Shown: positions 36,603 to 50,046 of the stretch, in pieces
How the letters are laid out: each line of letters begins with the position of its first letter
Numbering within the stretch: position 1 is the first letter of the stretch
Source of the DNA: Microvelia longipes
Taxonomy: Eukaryota > Arthropoda > Insecta > Hemiptera > Veliidae
Reading direction: 5' to 3'
Assembly (NCBI GenBank): GCA_018340805.1
Contig: JACMZG010001863.1
Coordinates: 57,604,091 to 57,668,090, forward strand
DNA: 64,000 nt
Program-made: the position numbers and the translations under genes
Notes under the pieces: model-generated
Seen by the model: only the letters and a program-made list of their open reading frames with translations
Database searches by the model: none
What the model was told of the DNA's origin: nothing

Positions 36603-39000
36603 ATATCTATGGGTTTAAACGTATTATTAAGGAGCGTCGAGCGAGGTCGTTAGGCAAATAGGAGACTACTGGGCTTAATACTGATATTTCTTGCTTGAGC
36701 ATGAGTTAAGCGAGCCTGAACTTCTAATAAATTAGGTGTTTTAGCGAATTTTCGTAAAAAATAGCCTATAAGGTTGGGGTCATGGGGGGGGGGAGGTGGA
36801 TTTGTTTTATACTTTGAGGACGAGCGAAGCGAATCTAATAACGTGAAGAAAAGTTCCGAGCAGCACCTTACCGGTTTTTAATTAAAATAATAAGTGGAAT
36901 CAATTCCTCAACTCCGTCCTTTATTAACTTCATCAGAACAACCTTAACCTCATATGCAAAAATTCCTTTTAATCGATAGAACGTGAAATTTGAATAAGAT
37001 AATAATATCTCTGCAATGAGACGACATGCATGTGCATATTGTGCATATCCTCTACTGCTATGCACTATTAGGTACTTGAAATAAATTGCAAAACATAAAT
37101 ACCAATTTGCATATACGACAAAACTCTTATACATCAGACATGCTTGTATTATTTTAACTTATCTTATAAATTGTACTAAATCGATTCCACTATTATATAA
37201 GTTGCCAAGAAGCACAAAAACAATTGTATAAAATAAATATTTATTCAAACTATTGCTATACATCCTCCAATTTTTCTTAGCTCTACCTTATTTTCTTTTA
37301 TTACATGAAAAAATGTAGGAATATGTAGTTTCAGTGGAAATTCGTGCCGTATCACAGTGCCTCATAACACTCCGTGCCCCCAAATATTTCTCTATTACAT
37401 TTAATTTTACGATTGTCAGTTTTCAGAAAATTCTCTATCACTTACTTATTTTCTCAAATTTCTTAGAATGTCTACTTGTTGGTTACAGATACCATTTTCA
37501 TTTTTATTTTTGTCGTATATTAGAAAAGATGATATTGGTGACTACCGAAATTGTCACTTAGAATATATCTATAAAAAATGGGTGCGGGGTGCCTCGAAAC
37601 TTTTCCTCATCCCATCGGTTTTGCTACGTACATGTGTTTTTCCTACCTTACGTATTATTTTAATGATAAAAAAAAGGAGAAAATGAATATCGCATTTTCA
37701 TTTCTTATAACAAAAGAGGATTGTTTTTAAACTGTTCTAAGTTTATTTAAATGAAATAAAAAATCAGTTTTCCCAATGCCACCTTTTAGATATCAATTAT
37801 TTATTATTCAATGGCACTATTATGCTGCCATGGTAACAAGTTTTTACTAATGATTTTTTTTTAATCTGTCTATATGAGTTTTGTTGGAATTAAAGATTGA
37901 TAATTAAAATGAAGGTCTTTTTTATTTATATTTAAGTACATACATTTACATGTACATTTATTAAGTACATATTGTAATATAGTTGTAACATCATCTATAT
38001 CTGAAAAACCGTATATTATACTTGACAGTGAAACATTGTTTGTTTGAAATGTATGTTGTTTTCTTAACTCTGGCATAATAATGACTTATTTATTGACATA
38101 TTTAATGTTCACTGTTAGCACAAACAATTGTCAGGGTCAAGGGAAATTACCTTACCTCCCAGCCTTGTGGCATAATATACTATTTGTTGACACTTTCTCC
38201 TGATTGACCAATCAATAGCATTTATATATTTGAGATAAATAAGAGTATATTAACTACTTCTTCAATGCCACACAATTAGCAAACTAAATTATGTACTTAA
38301 TTTATTTATGTAAATATTTCATTTGTTACTAATTAAAATGTTACTTTAGTCATATACTTGAGCAGTGCTAGAGATGCTTCATTCGTATCTCTAATTATAT
38401 GCAAATAAACTTAACTAATACGAGATGAATCAACCTTATCTTAAAACTCTTGAATAAGCTCGAGTTTATTCAACTAAACAGAAATTTCAAAGTTACATAT
38501 AAACTATTAGATAATCAAATTAACGGCGGTAGATAACTAAGTATAGTATATAATACGTGTTATTATTGTTTAATTTTATTATAAAGTTTATGTAATAAGT
38601 TAAATTGAAGCATTTAATAATGTGAGCGAATGTGAGCAAGTTTTGATAATTTATTGAAGTATTCTATTGTTGTTACCTTTACAACTATAAGCAGTTCTGC
38701 GTTTGAGCCACAAATATATTTTGCTATTATCACTCATTGAATGTTAAAGATATTTTCGTAACTGTCTCCCTTCTTCCCTTATCGAATTGTAAAATTGTTT
38801 GGATGATTACATTGCATGTAAACATAATATTATTTCTTTTAGTACAAAGAGGTCTCAACCAAATTTTTGCCAGCACATATCTTGAAACAAACGTGCATTT
38901 CCCTTGTAAACACGCTAGCGTAAACTGCAGTAGCTAGCTCCTATAATTTTTAAGCTCATAGAGGGAAGCCTTGTTTCATGATAGGCAGCCTGTTCATTCA
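36603..39000. other. AT-rich non-coding stretch
   Basis: Contains a G run at about 36,785 and GAGCGAAGCGA at about 36,825. Short frames at 36,868-37,134, 37,334-37,686, 37,870-38,076 and 38,737-38,937 show no domain, signal or conserved structure, and I do not call them. Confidence 0.45.
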
Positions 39001-42000
39001 TTTAGTTCAGATTGCTTAGAATTTATAAAAAAGAATAATTTAGGGTTCTACAAACCACATCTTACCTTTAGCTAATTAAAAATGATGGTTATTTAAATTT
39101 TAGCGTCATTTTCAGTTGAAAATTAGAGATTTTAAGAAGAAAATATTTAATTTTTCTTACAAGACTTAACCTTTATTTAACAAAATAAATACACTACAAT
39201 ATAAAATGAAATTTACACCTGCATTTATGATTAACAAATAATCTGAGCTAATGGTTCTAATAATTTTTCTTGGATATTTATTGGTCCTTAATAATATATT
39301 ATAAACATTTTTATAAATTAAAAGCATGCAGAAAAGAATTTAAAAAATTTGGTATGACAAAATTATAAAATAGCTTCACTTTTATGTTAATCATTTTAGT
39401 TAACATAAACTATATAACTTTTATTATAAATTTGGATAATTTTTAGTTAAAATTAAGTTAATAAATTTTAGGATAAAATACGTCACAACATAGTAATACG
39501 GGTAAACATTGCAATTTTATTAATTAAACTTTGTAATAGATAATAATAATTTTTGGATATAACATTTCTTTGGTGACTAAAGAGTTAAAGTGATAATATA
39601 GATATCAAATCATGTTGAATGCGTTTTTGTGGATCAGAGAGACACAATAAAACTTCTTTGTATAAAGCCTATTGGTCTGAATTGTTTTAAGTAGTAAGTT
39701 TTTAGTTTAATTTTCAGGGTTGTCTTGTTGTTTTTGCCTTTGTTTTGAAATAAAAATAATGAGTCTGGTGGAGGTCTGTTGATTATTGCAGTTGAAACAT
39801 AATTCCAGTTAGCCTGTGCTGTACTTGTCCTAGTCTTAGAAGTTCGATGAAGATTTCTTACCTCGCCTCTAGTTCCCTTGCTATTTACCAATATGTACTA
39901 GGTTATTTTTATATTTACAAGCATGTATAAGGCAAGTTAATTTGGTTAATATTTAAGATTTCTAAATTTTGGAAAAATGGTTTGTTTACTGGAGTGATCT
40001 AGATTTCTGTAGGATTGTCCTGAGTATTGCCTTTTGTTGTCTGTGAACCACTTCCTTGAGAGTTGCACAAGGCATCCCCAGGCTATCAGGCCATTCAGTA
40101 TTATTGAATTAGTTATACCATTGTATAGAGTACGGGGTTTCATTTCAAATTAAGACAAGGCATATTGCTCTCTGCTAATTATGTTTTTGAATGTTGAAAT
40201 AGTATTTTTTATTTGTTTTTAATCACTTGATCTTTAAAATGTTTAATTAGTAATATCAAATCTAATGAAGTAAAAGAATAGTTTCTTTAAATAAATACGT
40301 TAGAACTAATTAAAAGAGCACTTTATCTAAAATATTTTTATTGCAAAAGTTTTAATACAAACCTTCTTTAAGGTAATACAAACATTTTTTTGATGGTAAA
40401 ATATTGAATTGTCGAAGAAAAGAAAGTCAAAAGGGGGAAAACAGAAAAAAAAGAAGAAAAGGGCATATGAAGGGGAGAAAATATACTTGTTAGTTTAGTC
40501 ATAGGTGTGTTTGTAGTTGTAAACAATTGAAGTTGAAAGCCTTCCTAACAAGAAGCAGGAAGAAATAGCTTTTCATAAGGTGAATAGGGCTATCCTTGAT
40601 ATTAGAGTAGTGAGGCAATAAGGCAGCAGCTAGAAGAGGGGGGTTCCTCAGTAGGGAGCCAAAAGTTGTGAGCATCTAGTCTTTCTCTTGGGGCACACTA
40701 ACACTGTAACAAATATTCTCACAACGACTCCAGGAATCTCTTTTCTGAATAAAAGAATTTTTTGTATTCTTTTTATTTTTTTACGAATTTTCGTTACCAT
40801 AATTTGTGAGTAATGAGGCTGATTGCTTATGATTTGCTTACTATGGTCTAATATCGCTTATCATTAGCATGTTGGAAATTAGCTTCACAACCAAAAGCCT
40901 TATACGTCCAACTTTTCATTCACGATTTTATGCAGGGGTTGTCACTGTCGATATTAGGCAACATTAAATTAAAGGTACTCAATGCACTGAAATAATTTTA
41001 TACGCCACTGAAAAGACTTTCTGAAAAAATGGGGTCGCTTTTCAGGTAATTGTGGCTGCAGTGACGTCGTTACAACGTATTAAACTGACAGGTCTGGTAC
41101 TAAAGATATAATTTTACTACTCAAAAAGAATTAGTATTACATCTAACAAATTTAATGTTTTTTACTGTCGCTAATCTTGCGTCTTGCTTTATCAATTTAT
41201 TCTACTGTGCTTATTTACTCTTTTTTATGAAAAACAAAGTGTAATATTGTTTTGCTGAAAAATGATAACATTGCCAATACCCGCAAAATCAATAAAATAT
41301 TAAATAAAAAAATAGAATAAAATAATTGTTGGTGGATAATTTTAAGTTATGATATTTTTGAAGACAATATTCTAGCAATAAATAATCGAGTCTGTATTTG
41401 GAAAAACAATATTTAAATGTTTTTAAATATTGTTTTTATAGTATTATTAAATGTTTCTTTTATTTTCTTAGGGTCATAAGTTCATGGGTTAATAAATAAA
41501 TGCAGGGAGCTTTTTGAATGGAAAATCCACAGCATACGAAACATGAGCGAACAAGTATGAAAACAATCTGATTCAAACCTTATTTTTGCCACCAGATGTT
41601 TAAATTAGAACACGAAAAATTATTTGCGTTGCTTTACTTTTAAATAACTATATTCTTCTTCTGCTTTCTGTTGTGAATTAGGATATTTGGCAGAGTTTTA
41701 AGTGTGACGTTATCTTGCATTCTAAATATGGTTCACCATGGGAATTCTAACTAAATTTCTTTTAGTTTCGTTATATTTAAGCAAATTTTAATTATTTAAA
41801 ATTTTTACTTGGCGAAGAATGTGAAAGATAAAAAATCTTATACTGTTGTTATCTTTTTAATTGGTAATTCCTATATTAGTAAAACCTATTACCTTTAAAT
41901 GAAAAAAAAAAAAATACCTTTTGTAATTTTTCTATTACACCTTCTTGTGTTATTCTATATGAATATTATTTAATTTATATTTATCTAAAAAAAAAAATAA

Positions 42001-42367
42001 TTATAAATTTATGCGCCCTCCTGCCGTAAAAGTTTTTCCAGTTTTAACAGCAGGGAATAACAGTAGGAACTAGCAGGTTCCATCAACTATATTTGACATT
42101 ATTCTATACCTCATTAGCTTTTATACTTTATTATCTTATTATTCATCTATTATCTATAATTATTTTAATCCTCCAATCAAAATATTTACAATTATTAATT
42201 AATTATAATAACTTCCGCAAGAGTGCGATCTCTGGATTGTTACTCCAACAAGTCTTACCAAGTCACTAAATCTTTATTAGGTCCAATACATGTTACAGTG
42301 ATTTGTTGTTGTATTACTCAATTAAAAAAATATGTGTGCAGTCCAAATATTTTGATTTCACATTATA

Positions 42368-42368
<1 letters not shown>
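39001..42368. other. AT-rich non-coding stretch
   Basis: Long featureless region. Minus-strand frames at 39,634-39,891 and 39,946-40,143 have no recognisable content. An A/G-rich patch lies at about 40,420-40,480. Confidence 0.5.
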
Positions 42369-42415
<47 letters not shown>

Positions 42416-42484
42416 ATTATATATATATATATTATATATATTATGTATGTATTATATATTATATATTATATTGTATGTATGTAT

Positions 42485-42516
<32 letters not shown>

Positions 42517-42548
42517 ATATATATATTATATATAAAGTATATATATAC
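42369..42548. repeat. (AT)n-type microsatellite with ATGT interruptions
   Basis: Long AT run interrupted by TATGTATGTATTAT words. Opposing frames across it are artefacts. Confidence 0.95.
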
Positions 42549-42690
42549 TAAATAATCTAAGTAAAGCGCCATCAATGCAACAAATACAGTATGAATCTCG
42601 ATCTTGTTATTGGTTTGGTGAACCATTATGCAGTCATTGTAGACTATGAACTTCAAGAAAGAAAGGCCTAGTATGTGTCAGACTCATATG
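42549..42690 (+). repeat. Dispersed repeat E, copy 1
   Basis: About 135 bp shared with 51,041-51,183, including TTGTTATTGGTTTGGTGAAC and AAGAAAGAAAGGCCTAGTAT. Both copies follow an AT tract, so the tract is part of the repeat. Compared with copy 2, this copy lacks several single bases. Confidence 0.85.
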
Positions 42691-43134
42691 GCAAAGTCGA
42701 ATTACCTTCACTGACAGAACCCCAGAAGCACTTTTAACGTATTTGATCAGGGTACATCTCATCTGATTGATGATTTCGTATTATATGTCTATATGATATG
42801 ATGATGTATATTTTAAGTGTAAGGGACAAGTTTATCATCAGATTGGTTCACTTCTTACAGCAACCAAAAGAAACTTCTTTGTTATTGTAACAGAAATTTA
42901 TTTACTTAATTATTTTACCTAACAGTATAAAATATATTACTTTTTTTGGGGCCGATACATTATATTGACCGCATATACATAGTCAATGACTGTAGTTTTA
43001 ACAAAATTGAAAACGTTAAACTAATGAAAACGTAGTTGTATGAAATAATGTATGGTGTAGGTTATTAAAAGAATCCTACATGGTACAATATAAAGACTAG
43101 CATTGAGGTTAAGTTTGAGGTAATATGCACAAAG
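42691..43134. other. AT-rich non-coding stretch
   Basis: Nothing recognisable. Confidence 0.5.
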
Positions 43135-43202
43135 ACTATAGGTAGACTATACTATAGGTATACTAGGTAGGACTATACTATAGGTATACTATAGGTAGAC
43201 CT
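43135..43202. repeat. Short ACTATAGGT tandem repeat
   Basis: Several units of ACTATAGGTATACTATAGGT and TAGGTAGACT variants, followed by a GC-rich CTCGGAGGACGCCGAG hairpin. Confidence 0.8.
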
Positions 43203-43892
43203 CGGAGGACGCCGAGTGCTTCCTGAGACGGCTAGTGTATTATAAATATGAACATATATTATAAATGTAATAATATATTTTAAATACGCTATTGTTTTAT
43301 GAATACTAAAATGTACTATATTTGTGAAAATATCGGAATGAAATTCGTTGACAAAGCTTCTTCATTTTTTCCTCTTTTTCTGCTTCATTTAATACAACGA
43401 AAAGAATAAAAAGAAGTCTTTTTGTGAAAACTCCAAACAACCAGAAAAAACTTGGGCTTTTTTAAATTTAAACAAAAAAGAGATAATGTTGGAGTGTATG
43501 AGAAGGCGAGTTGGAAGCGTGAGAGCGACGTTTTCATCACGATATTGCTCTGTGTTGAATTTCGTATCTCATTTTAAACAAAATATGTTTTCTTTTGTTT
43601 TTCTTTCACAAAATACCAAGAAGAAAATATTCATTTTGTAAATTTCCTCTACTTTTATCATTATTATTATTGTTAATTTATTGTTAAAAGTCGAAAAAAG
43701 TATTAGGAAATATTAGTTGTTAATATTATTAATATTTTTAATACTATAAATATTTATACAAAATATAACTGTATTATTAAAAAATAACTAATATTATATT
43801 TGTACCTTATGATTCCTAAAGTAGAGAAAGTGTTGGTGTAGCGGAAAGGTACGTTTCATTCCATGAAAAAACCATCGAAATTAAGATGCGTA

Positions 43893-44595
43893 CTATCTAC
43901 TGCCTAGCAACAATCAACTGCCAATCAACAATCTACTGCCTTAGCAACAAACTATTGACGTAGCAACAATTATTGCTAAACCATAGAGATATATTACTAG
44001 AGGGGGATAGCCTATTTAATAATTTAGGAGGGCCTGAAACATTTTAGTGAGGCTTCTCAGGGGTCTATGTAAACCTGCATTGAAACCTGTCCTCAAGGGG
44101 AGTTAGGGTTATAATTATGCAATTGTTTCGCTATCCCGGCAGGATTGTTTGTGTTGTGATTTGTATTTAATAATTTACTGTTTTTTTTTTGTTTTTTTTT
44201 TTCTGGTTTTTAATTTTTGATGTGAAAATGATATCGAATGTTGGTGGGGTTACTTTTTAGATGTTATCAACATTCAAACAATAGGGGCCTCTAAAGTAAT
44301 ATATCTCTATATCTCTAAGTAATATATATCTCTAGCAACAATCTACTGCCTTAATAATTTATGCTAGCAAAATTACTGACCTAATCACATCTATGCTATC
44401 AACAATTCTACTGCTATCAAAATCTACTGACTAGACACACTTATTGCCTGATTCAACAATTACTGCTAGAACAATCTACTGCTATCAAGGAATTACTGCC
44501 CTTAGCAACAATCTACGCTAGCAACAAACTATGCCTTTAGAACAATTACTGCTATCAACAATTCTGCCTAGCAACAAATCATTCTGCCTATTACG
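43893..44595. repeat. ~20-bp minisatellite split by a MITE
   Basis: Units of CTAGCAACAATCTACTGC run from about 43,893 to 43,980 and resume at about 44,325 to 44,590. The MITE copy between them has inserted into the array. Units vary by many one-base gains and losses. Confidence 0.85.
43993..44300 (+). mobile_element. MITE family A, copy 3
   Basis: Best-preserved termini of the family: AGATATATTACTAGAGGGG at the left and GGCCTCTAAAGTAATATATC at the right. Interior words match copies 1 and 2 but with an unusual number of one-base insertions or deletions. Confidence 0.75.
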
Positions 44596-44819
44596 TTAGT
44601 ATGTTGGTAAAAGGTCCAACAAAGGGACCTACTTGGTACATTATCTACCACCTCTCCTTATTTTTTTAATAAGAGGGAGAATGATAGGAAAATAATATTA
44701 TTAGTATTACTTCTTATGTCTGACATCATTAAATGCTCTGATATAGTTTATCAGAGACCTAGGGAAAGGTTTATTGCACCTCTCCCTTCTTATCTATTAA
44801 AATTCTTATATTCCTTAAA

Positions 44820-45110
44820 AGTTAAATAGTAATTCTGGGATTTTCTGCGAGCGATGGAAAACCTTACATGTGGACGCCCTGGATTGTACGTGCTTTATGG
44901 CTTCAAGAGCTGGAAAGCTTTTTCTAGCAGTGAGGCACGTGTTGTTTCTAGTTAAAGCTATAGAAACTTAAAGTAAAGTCACAACTCTTCTGTGGAAAAA
45001 CACATAATGCCTGCACTAGGACTCATTAGATAGAGCACTTTCATCAATCTAAGGGAGTTAGCAAAAAGGGCCCAACTTCCTGGGTGATCTATTACTTTTC
45101 CTTATATGCA
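44820..45110 (+). repeat. Dispersed repeat D, copy 2
   Basis: AGTGAGGCACGTGTTGTTTC, CACAACTCTTCTGTGG and AGCAAAAAGGGCCCAACTTC match the order at 29.75-30.06 kb. Confidence 0.55.
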
Positions 45111-46499
45111 ATTTTTACCTCATTTAAAAAATAATTAAAAATTAAGATATTGTAGGGATAGACAATAAAACTTAGGAAAGAGCGGCGGGCCGCATAATAT
45201 CAATGTCAGGCTTGGTGTGTTTACATTCTGTTATTATTGTTTCGCATATCTTTGAACTTTGACACGACGTTTTCATTGTGTAGGTGGATTTATTTTTGTT
45301 GTAGTTTTATACTCTACGAAAAAAACTATTAAAGACGTATAAAAGACAAGTAAAATAAAAATACTGCTGTATTAAATCTAATTAAAGATCTTAAAAACAA
45401 TACGTTGGTAAATTAATTTCTTCGATGTTGGTCAACCTGATTTTTTTTATAAAAGCTAACCTTAAATTTTGAGAGTAATTATTTCGTGAGAGTTAATTCG
45501 TTTTTAGTGTTTGTATCTAGTTAATTGTATTTATAATGTTAATTATTAAGTAATAAAGAATTAGTTTATATATCAAAGAAAGAAATCGTAGCGCTTTTCG
45601 CGAAATGATGGGATTTCTGTAAACAAGAAGGCGGCCATCTGTGTGAACAAATCATTAGGACTTTGATCCGTAAGTGTTAACAGTTTGTTAAATTTGTTTG
45701 GTTATTTAAAACTAGCAACTCATTAGATTAGTGTGTAGATTAGTGTAGATAAGTGTGTAGATTAGTGTAGATAAGTGTCTTCTTGGTAAAATGTGAAGTT
45801 AATTTTTTGTAGCGTTGTGGTTGTGACGTCACGGTTAGGCGGATATTTAAGTAGGTTGTTTTACGAGCTATTTTACATTCTCACGGATATATTGTCCACG
45901 ACATGTAATTAAAACGTACCTTTCGACAATATGGTTGTCGAGAAATAACGAACGCTAAAATGCGGGACAGTCTATATATAAATAAAGTGCAATGAGTGTG
46001 CTGTTTTATAATGCGTCGTTCTTGAAAAACCGGATTTTTTTACTCTTTAAAATAATTAATGGGACCACTATTTTTTTAAATTGTTTGTTTCGAGTATTTT
46101 AATTAACGGATAGGATGAAATATTCTTAAACATTTCTGTATTTATTTTTTTTTTTATTGTTTTGAAGGGATAATTTGTGGACAACAAAATGTTTGTGTTA
46201 TCTTTTTATTTAGTTATTTAACAATAGTTTTTTTTTTTATTTTCAAGCAAATGCGCCAGCTTTAGCAACATACAGATCTAGTCTACAGTGATAAGAGCCT
46301 GATTCTATATATTTAAAATCCTAGAATAATCTAAATATTTATTTATGATATATTGATACGTTTTATTTCACTGATATTTACACTATTAATTTTTAACTCT
46401 TTTATTACAATTGAACTAATGATTAATAAATAAAATAAGAATTAATAATTTCTTATTAATAATTTGATAAAACAATACTTGATCACCCTTTTGTTTACC
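45111..46499. other. Non-coding stretch
   Basis: A short tandem of GTGTAGATTAGTGTAGATAA occurs at about 45,730-45,780. A slightly less AT-rich patch lies near 45,590-45,670 but opens no useful frame. Confidence 0.5.
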
Positions 46500-46870
46500 C
46501 GTCATTACAGCACTGACCACGCTCAATGCTCCATAATTTGTATGATCCAACAAAATCATAGATATACTTGTCGTATTAAAACGAAACTTACTGTACTATT
46601 TAGTTAAGTAATAATATACTCTTTTACTAAATTTCAACTTAATTATACCATTTTCCTATTTTTTTTTAAAAAACGTACACAAGTCATTCAATAAAAATTG
46701 AACTAATACTGATATTGAGATGAAACTTATCACATATGATAGTCTATGTGTTATGTTACTTACAGATAGTAAATACATCTGTTTCAGTCTCAACGATCAC
46801 CCATACAGCACTAGCCTCGCTCAATGCTGCTTAACTTTTACACTCAAACAAAAATTATAGATATAATGGT
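46500..46870 (-). repeat. Dispersed repeat family B, two partial copies
   Basis: GCACTGACCACGCTCAATGC at about 46,510 and GCACTAGCCTCGCTCAATGC at about 46,808 begin two related segments, each followed by ATAGATATA and GTATTAAAACRAAACTT. This is the same end of family B seen at 1.86 kb. Confidence 0.6.
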
Positions 46871-46989
46871 TGTATTAAAACAAAACTTGGTGCACATATT
46901 CACTACGTAATGTTCCATATTATTTTCCGATTTTTTTACAATTTTTCAAAAAACTTACACGAGTAACAGTATAAAAATAACACACACAA

Positions 46990-47260
46990 TGTTGCAATAG
47001 TGGTGGTTGCTTCACAAGCAAGCATCTATAAACTTGCTAATTAGCAAGTCTGAAATCAAGCGATGCCTTTATGTTGAAGACCACCCAACAATTATTCAAC
47101 CTCTTGAAAACCAACTCTACTTTTATTTTGATGAGAAAGTAAACTCAGAAAGCCCACTATTTAACGTGAAAACCAAATGGCCTGGCTGAAATTTGAACCC
47201 AGGCTACCTTGAGCTAACTATTAGAGAATTTAATCTGTACTACACAACTGTAATACACAC
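46990..47260 (-). repeat. tRNA-derived repeat fragment
   Basis: On the minus strand, TAGCCTGGGTTCAAATTTC contains a B-box-like GGTTCAAATTTC and is flanked by GCTCAAGGTAGCC. No credible A box or acceptor stem is visible, so this is a decayed SINE head, not a tRNA. The 60-aa plus frame is not called. Confidence 0.4.
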
Positions 47261-48589
47261 GATAGTAGGTGAGGATTAGCAAAATTATAAGAAGCTGCTC
47301 ATAATTATTTAAAAAATATTTTTGAGATGTTTATTCTTACATTACTTTTTACTAGATTTAAAAAGGTTTGATCTCATCTACTCTATTTCTCTGTTACAAT
47401 GTTTTTAACACTGAGTTATCAAGTTTAGAAACTTTAGTTACATGATGATATGAAAGAGAAAAAATATCAGTAGCATTTGGGAACGAGGGAAAAAAACTTT
47501 GGGTTACATGAGAGGTAAGATTAGGCCAAGTATAAGATTTTCCTTGAGATAAGGTTTGGGAGTTGGATTTAACCTTTGGTTTGAAATCACGCATACCCTT
47601 CTCTACCTTTGGCTCGGCTCGGTTAGCTCTCCGCCTGCCAATCCCTCTACATCTCCCCTCCTAAACGGATCGTTAATTACCATCCTTCCTCTTTGTCTTT
47701 TGTGGCTTCAATCAAAGTAATCCACTTGAAGCTGATGCCTCACTGTTTTTATAGTGGATTATAAATTTTCCGGCCCTTTTTCACTCTTGAATAATTTTAT
47801 TGGTATTTTTCGTTTCTTTTTACCAGTAAAGAGAGAAAAGTGTTGTAAAAAAATAACAAAATATCATTGTTTAAGTAAGTGATGTTTATGTAAGAGCTGA
47901 GCAATGTCCACAAACACACGTGTTAGTTACAACAACGGATTAGATAAGGCAAGTTAAACAGACTCTTTCTTCTTGCAATAATATTCACCTCAGGTAGTTA
48001 AATAAGAGAAAAAACTTAAACCGTAAAATAAAGCACTTTTTCTATTAAATGTCAGACATTGAAATAAAACACTGTTTAAGTAAACGCTGTTTAATATAAT
48101 TTAATCATCATATTATAAAAGCTATGCTAATCTCTTTCTCTAGACAAACTCCATATTACTTGTGGTTTGATAAAATAAGTTTAATTATTAAGTCTGCCTG
48201 TATCTAGAGCATAAAATTACGGAAAAATATGCATAATTTGAACTTTTAAAGGATATGTATGAGATGGTGGTTTTGTTGTATTGCCGATAATATTTAAACA
48301 GTTATACCTCTGGTTTTATTGAACTAATGTTGATGGTAAAAATTGATTTGACTCAAATTTAATTCACTTATAAGTGAGCTATTTGGTTTTTTAATGAAAC
48401 CTGTTGGGACACTATAAGATGAACACTAAACTTGTCACAGCTTTTCGGACTTCAAACAGGGCCCTGGCTAAAATATTCAAATATGTAATTTCAGTAAATC
48501 ATTAGTTGTTTTGGCGGAGATTTGACTCACCATGAAGATAATATGGCAATGCTTGAATCATAAACGTATACACGTCATTTGAGAAAAAA
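47261..48589. other. AT-rich non-coding stretch
   Basis: The 66-aa minus-strand frame at 47,394-47,594 has no domain. Nothing else stands out. Confidence 0.5.
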
Positions 48590-49045
48590 ATGAATTAATG
48601 CTGATAATGAGATAAATCTTGGCGCATTTGTTGTTAATGCCTAAAAGTTTGCTAAATCATTAATTGATCCAAACATTTTTGAGTTTTATGTATTTCCGAA
48701 ATATAAGCGAAATCATTATTGAATGACGTCATAAACAAAGTAGTTCTTAGATAGCTCAAGTAGACCTGAAGTTCCTCATTTCAACTCTTGAATTTTTCAC
48801 GATTAAACTCTCTAGCATAAACACTCTGTACAACCATAACTCTCAGACATAATCATACACACATATAAGCATACACACGTATAAACATACACACATATAT
48901 ACATACACACATATAAACATACACACATATAAACATACACACTTATAAATATAAACACATATAAAAACTGAAAGTTCTGTAAACCCACTCACCAGGTTAA
49001 ATACATCTGGAACGGATATTTCAAGTGTCCCTGTCTTTTTTGTAT
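48590..49045 (-). repeat. Dispersed repeat family B, long copy
   Basis: TTAATGCTGATAATGAGATA, TGACGTCATAAACAAAG and a CACACATATAAACATACACA tract, ending AACGGATATTTCAAG. This copy joins the two halves of the family seen separately elsewhere. The 86-aa frame over the CA tract is artefactual. Confidence 0.65.
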
Positions 49046-49796
49046 TTTTATACAAACACAACACTTTATATCTACTGTATAAATGAGTAAAAGTAAAAAG
49101 CATTTAGTTTTTCTGTCACTAATGCAAAACGCAGCCAAACATAATCTTCATTTCAATGTCTCAATAGCTTTCACATTTTAATTTGTATCACCTTTGCAAT
49201 TTTTATTCACTGATAATTTGTCTTGACCCTCTTAAACATAAAGAATTTAAAAATAAATAAGTCAAACTAAATAAACCCACACTAATCTTAATCATAAAGT
49301 ATTTACTGTATTTAACCTTGGATTAATGCAGTGTTTATCTCTACTTCTGATGTAATATTAACTTCCTCAATTCATGTTTTAAACTTCAATCCCTTTAATA
49401 GAAGACTCTTGACGTTGCCTACATCTTGTTTGTGAAAGCATGCGAATAATTAAAGGTTCCAACTTTACATCCTCGTGTTAGGCATGGGTGGACGCAAAAA
49501 AGTTTTCCTATTAGTCATTGTTAGTAGTAAACTCATAATACACACTTGGCAAGGGTTTTCTCTACTTTTTATTATTTTTTTACTTTTCCTCATTCATACC
49601 GTGGGGATGTATGAAATACGTATAATTTTTACGTATTTTTTAAATAAAACGAGCGAAGCGAGTCTAAAGCCGTTCTGCAGTTAATTTTCAAATTCTGAGG
49701 ACGAGCAAATCGTGTCCAATAAGACGAGGCAAATCTCTAAGGAGTCCGTTATGGTTTTTCTATATGATAAAGGGTGATAATAATTTATTGTATATA
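49046..49796. other. AT-rich non-coding stretch
   Basis: Contains ACGAGCGAAGCGAGTC near 49,649. The 69-aa frame at 49,475 is hydrophobic but has no further support. Confidence 0.45.
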
Positions 49797-50046
49797 TAAT
49801 GATAATGATAATGATAATGCCCGTTTAGAGCCTTGCGGCTCATCAGGGATAACCCCTGCGGGAACCACCTCGGGTGGTAGTAGCAACCGTTACGCTCAAA
49901 GTGTATTCTAAAGCTGGTGATAATTTATCTAATCAATAATCTTCTATAAACTAAGAGCGTAACCTGGGATGCGAACCCCAGACCTCCGTGGGTGTCAAAG
50001 GTCAGTGTAAAGACTAACGCCTTAACGACCTCGGCCACGGAGGCGG
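49797..50046 (-). mobile_element. tRNA-derived SINE, copy 2 (best preserved)
   Basis: On the minus strand: CCTCCGTGGCCGAGGTCG and TTAAGGCGTTAG form an A-box region, and GGGGTTCGCATCCCAGG a strong B box, with a variable arm between, resembling a leucine/serine-type tRNA. The body reaches CCACCCGAGGTGGTTCCC and GCCGCAAGGCTC, then an ATTATC-repeat tail at 49,797-49,818. Same family as 6.46 and 62.4 kb. Confidence 0.85.

Noticed and set aside
49980..50046. Functional leucine/serine-type tRNA
   Set aside because: A and B boxes are good, but the sequence continues into a SINE body and tail shared with two other loci, and no proper acceptor stem closes it.
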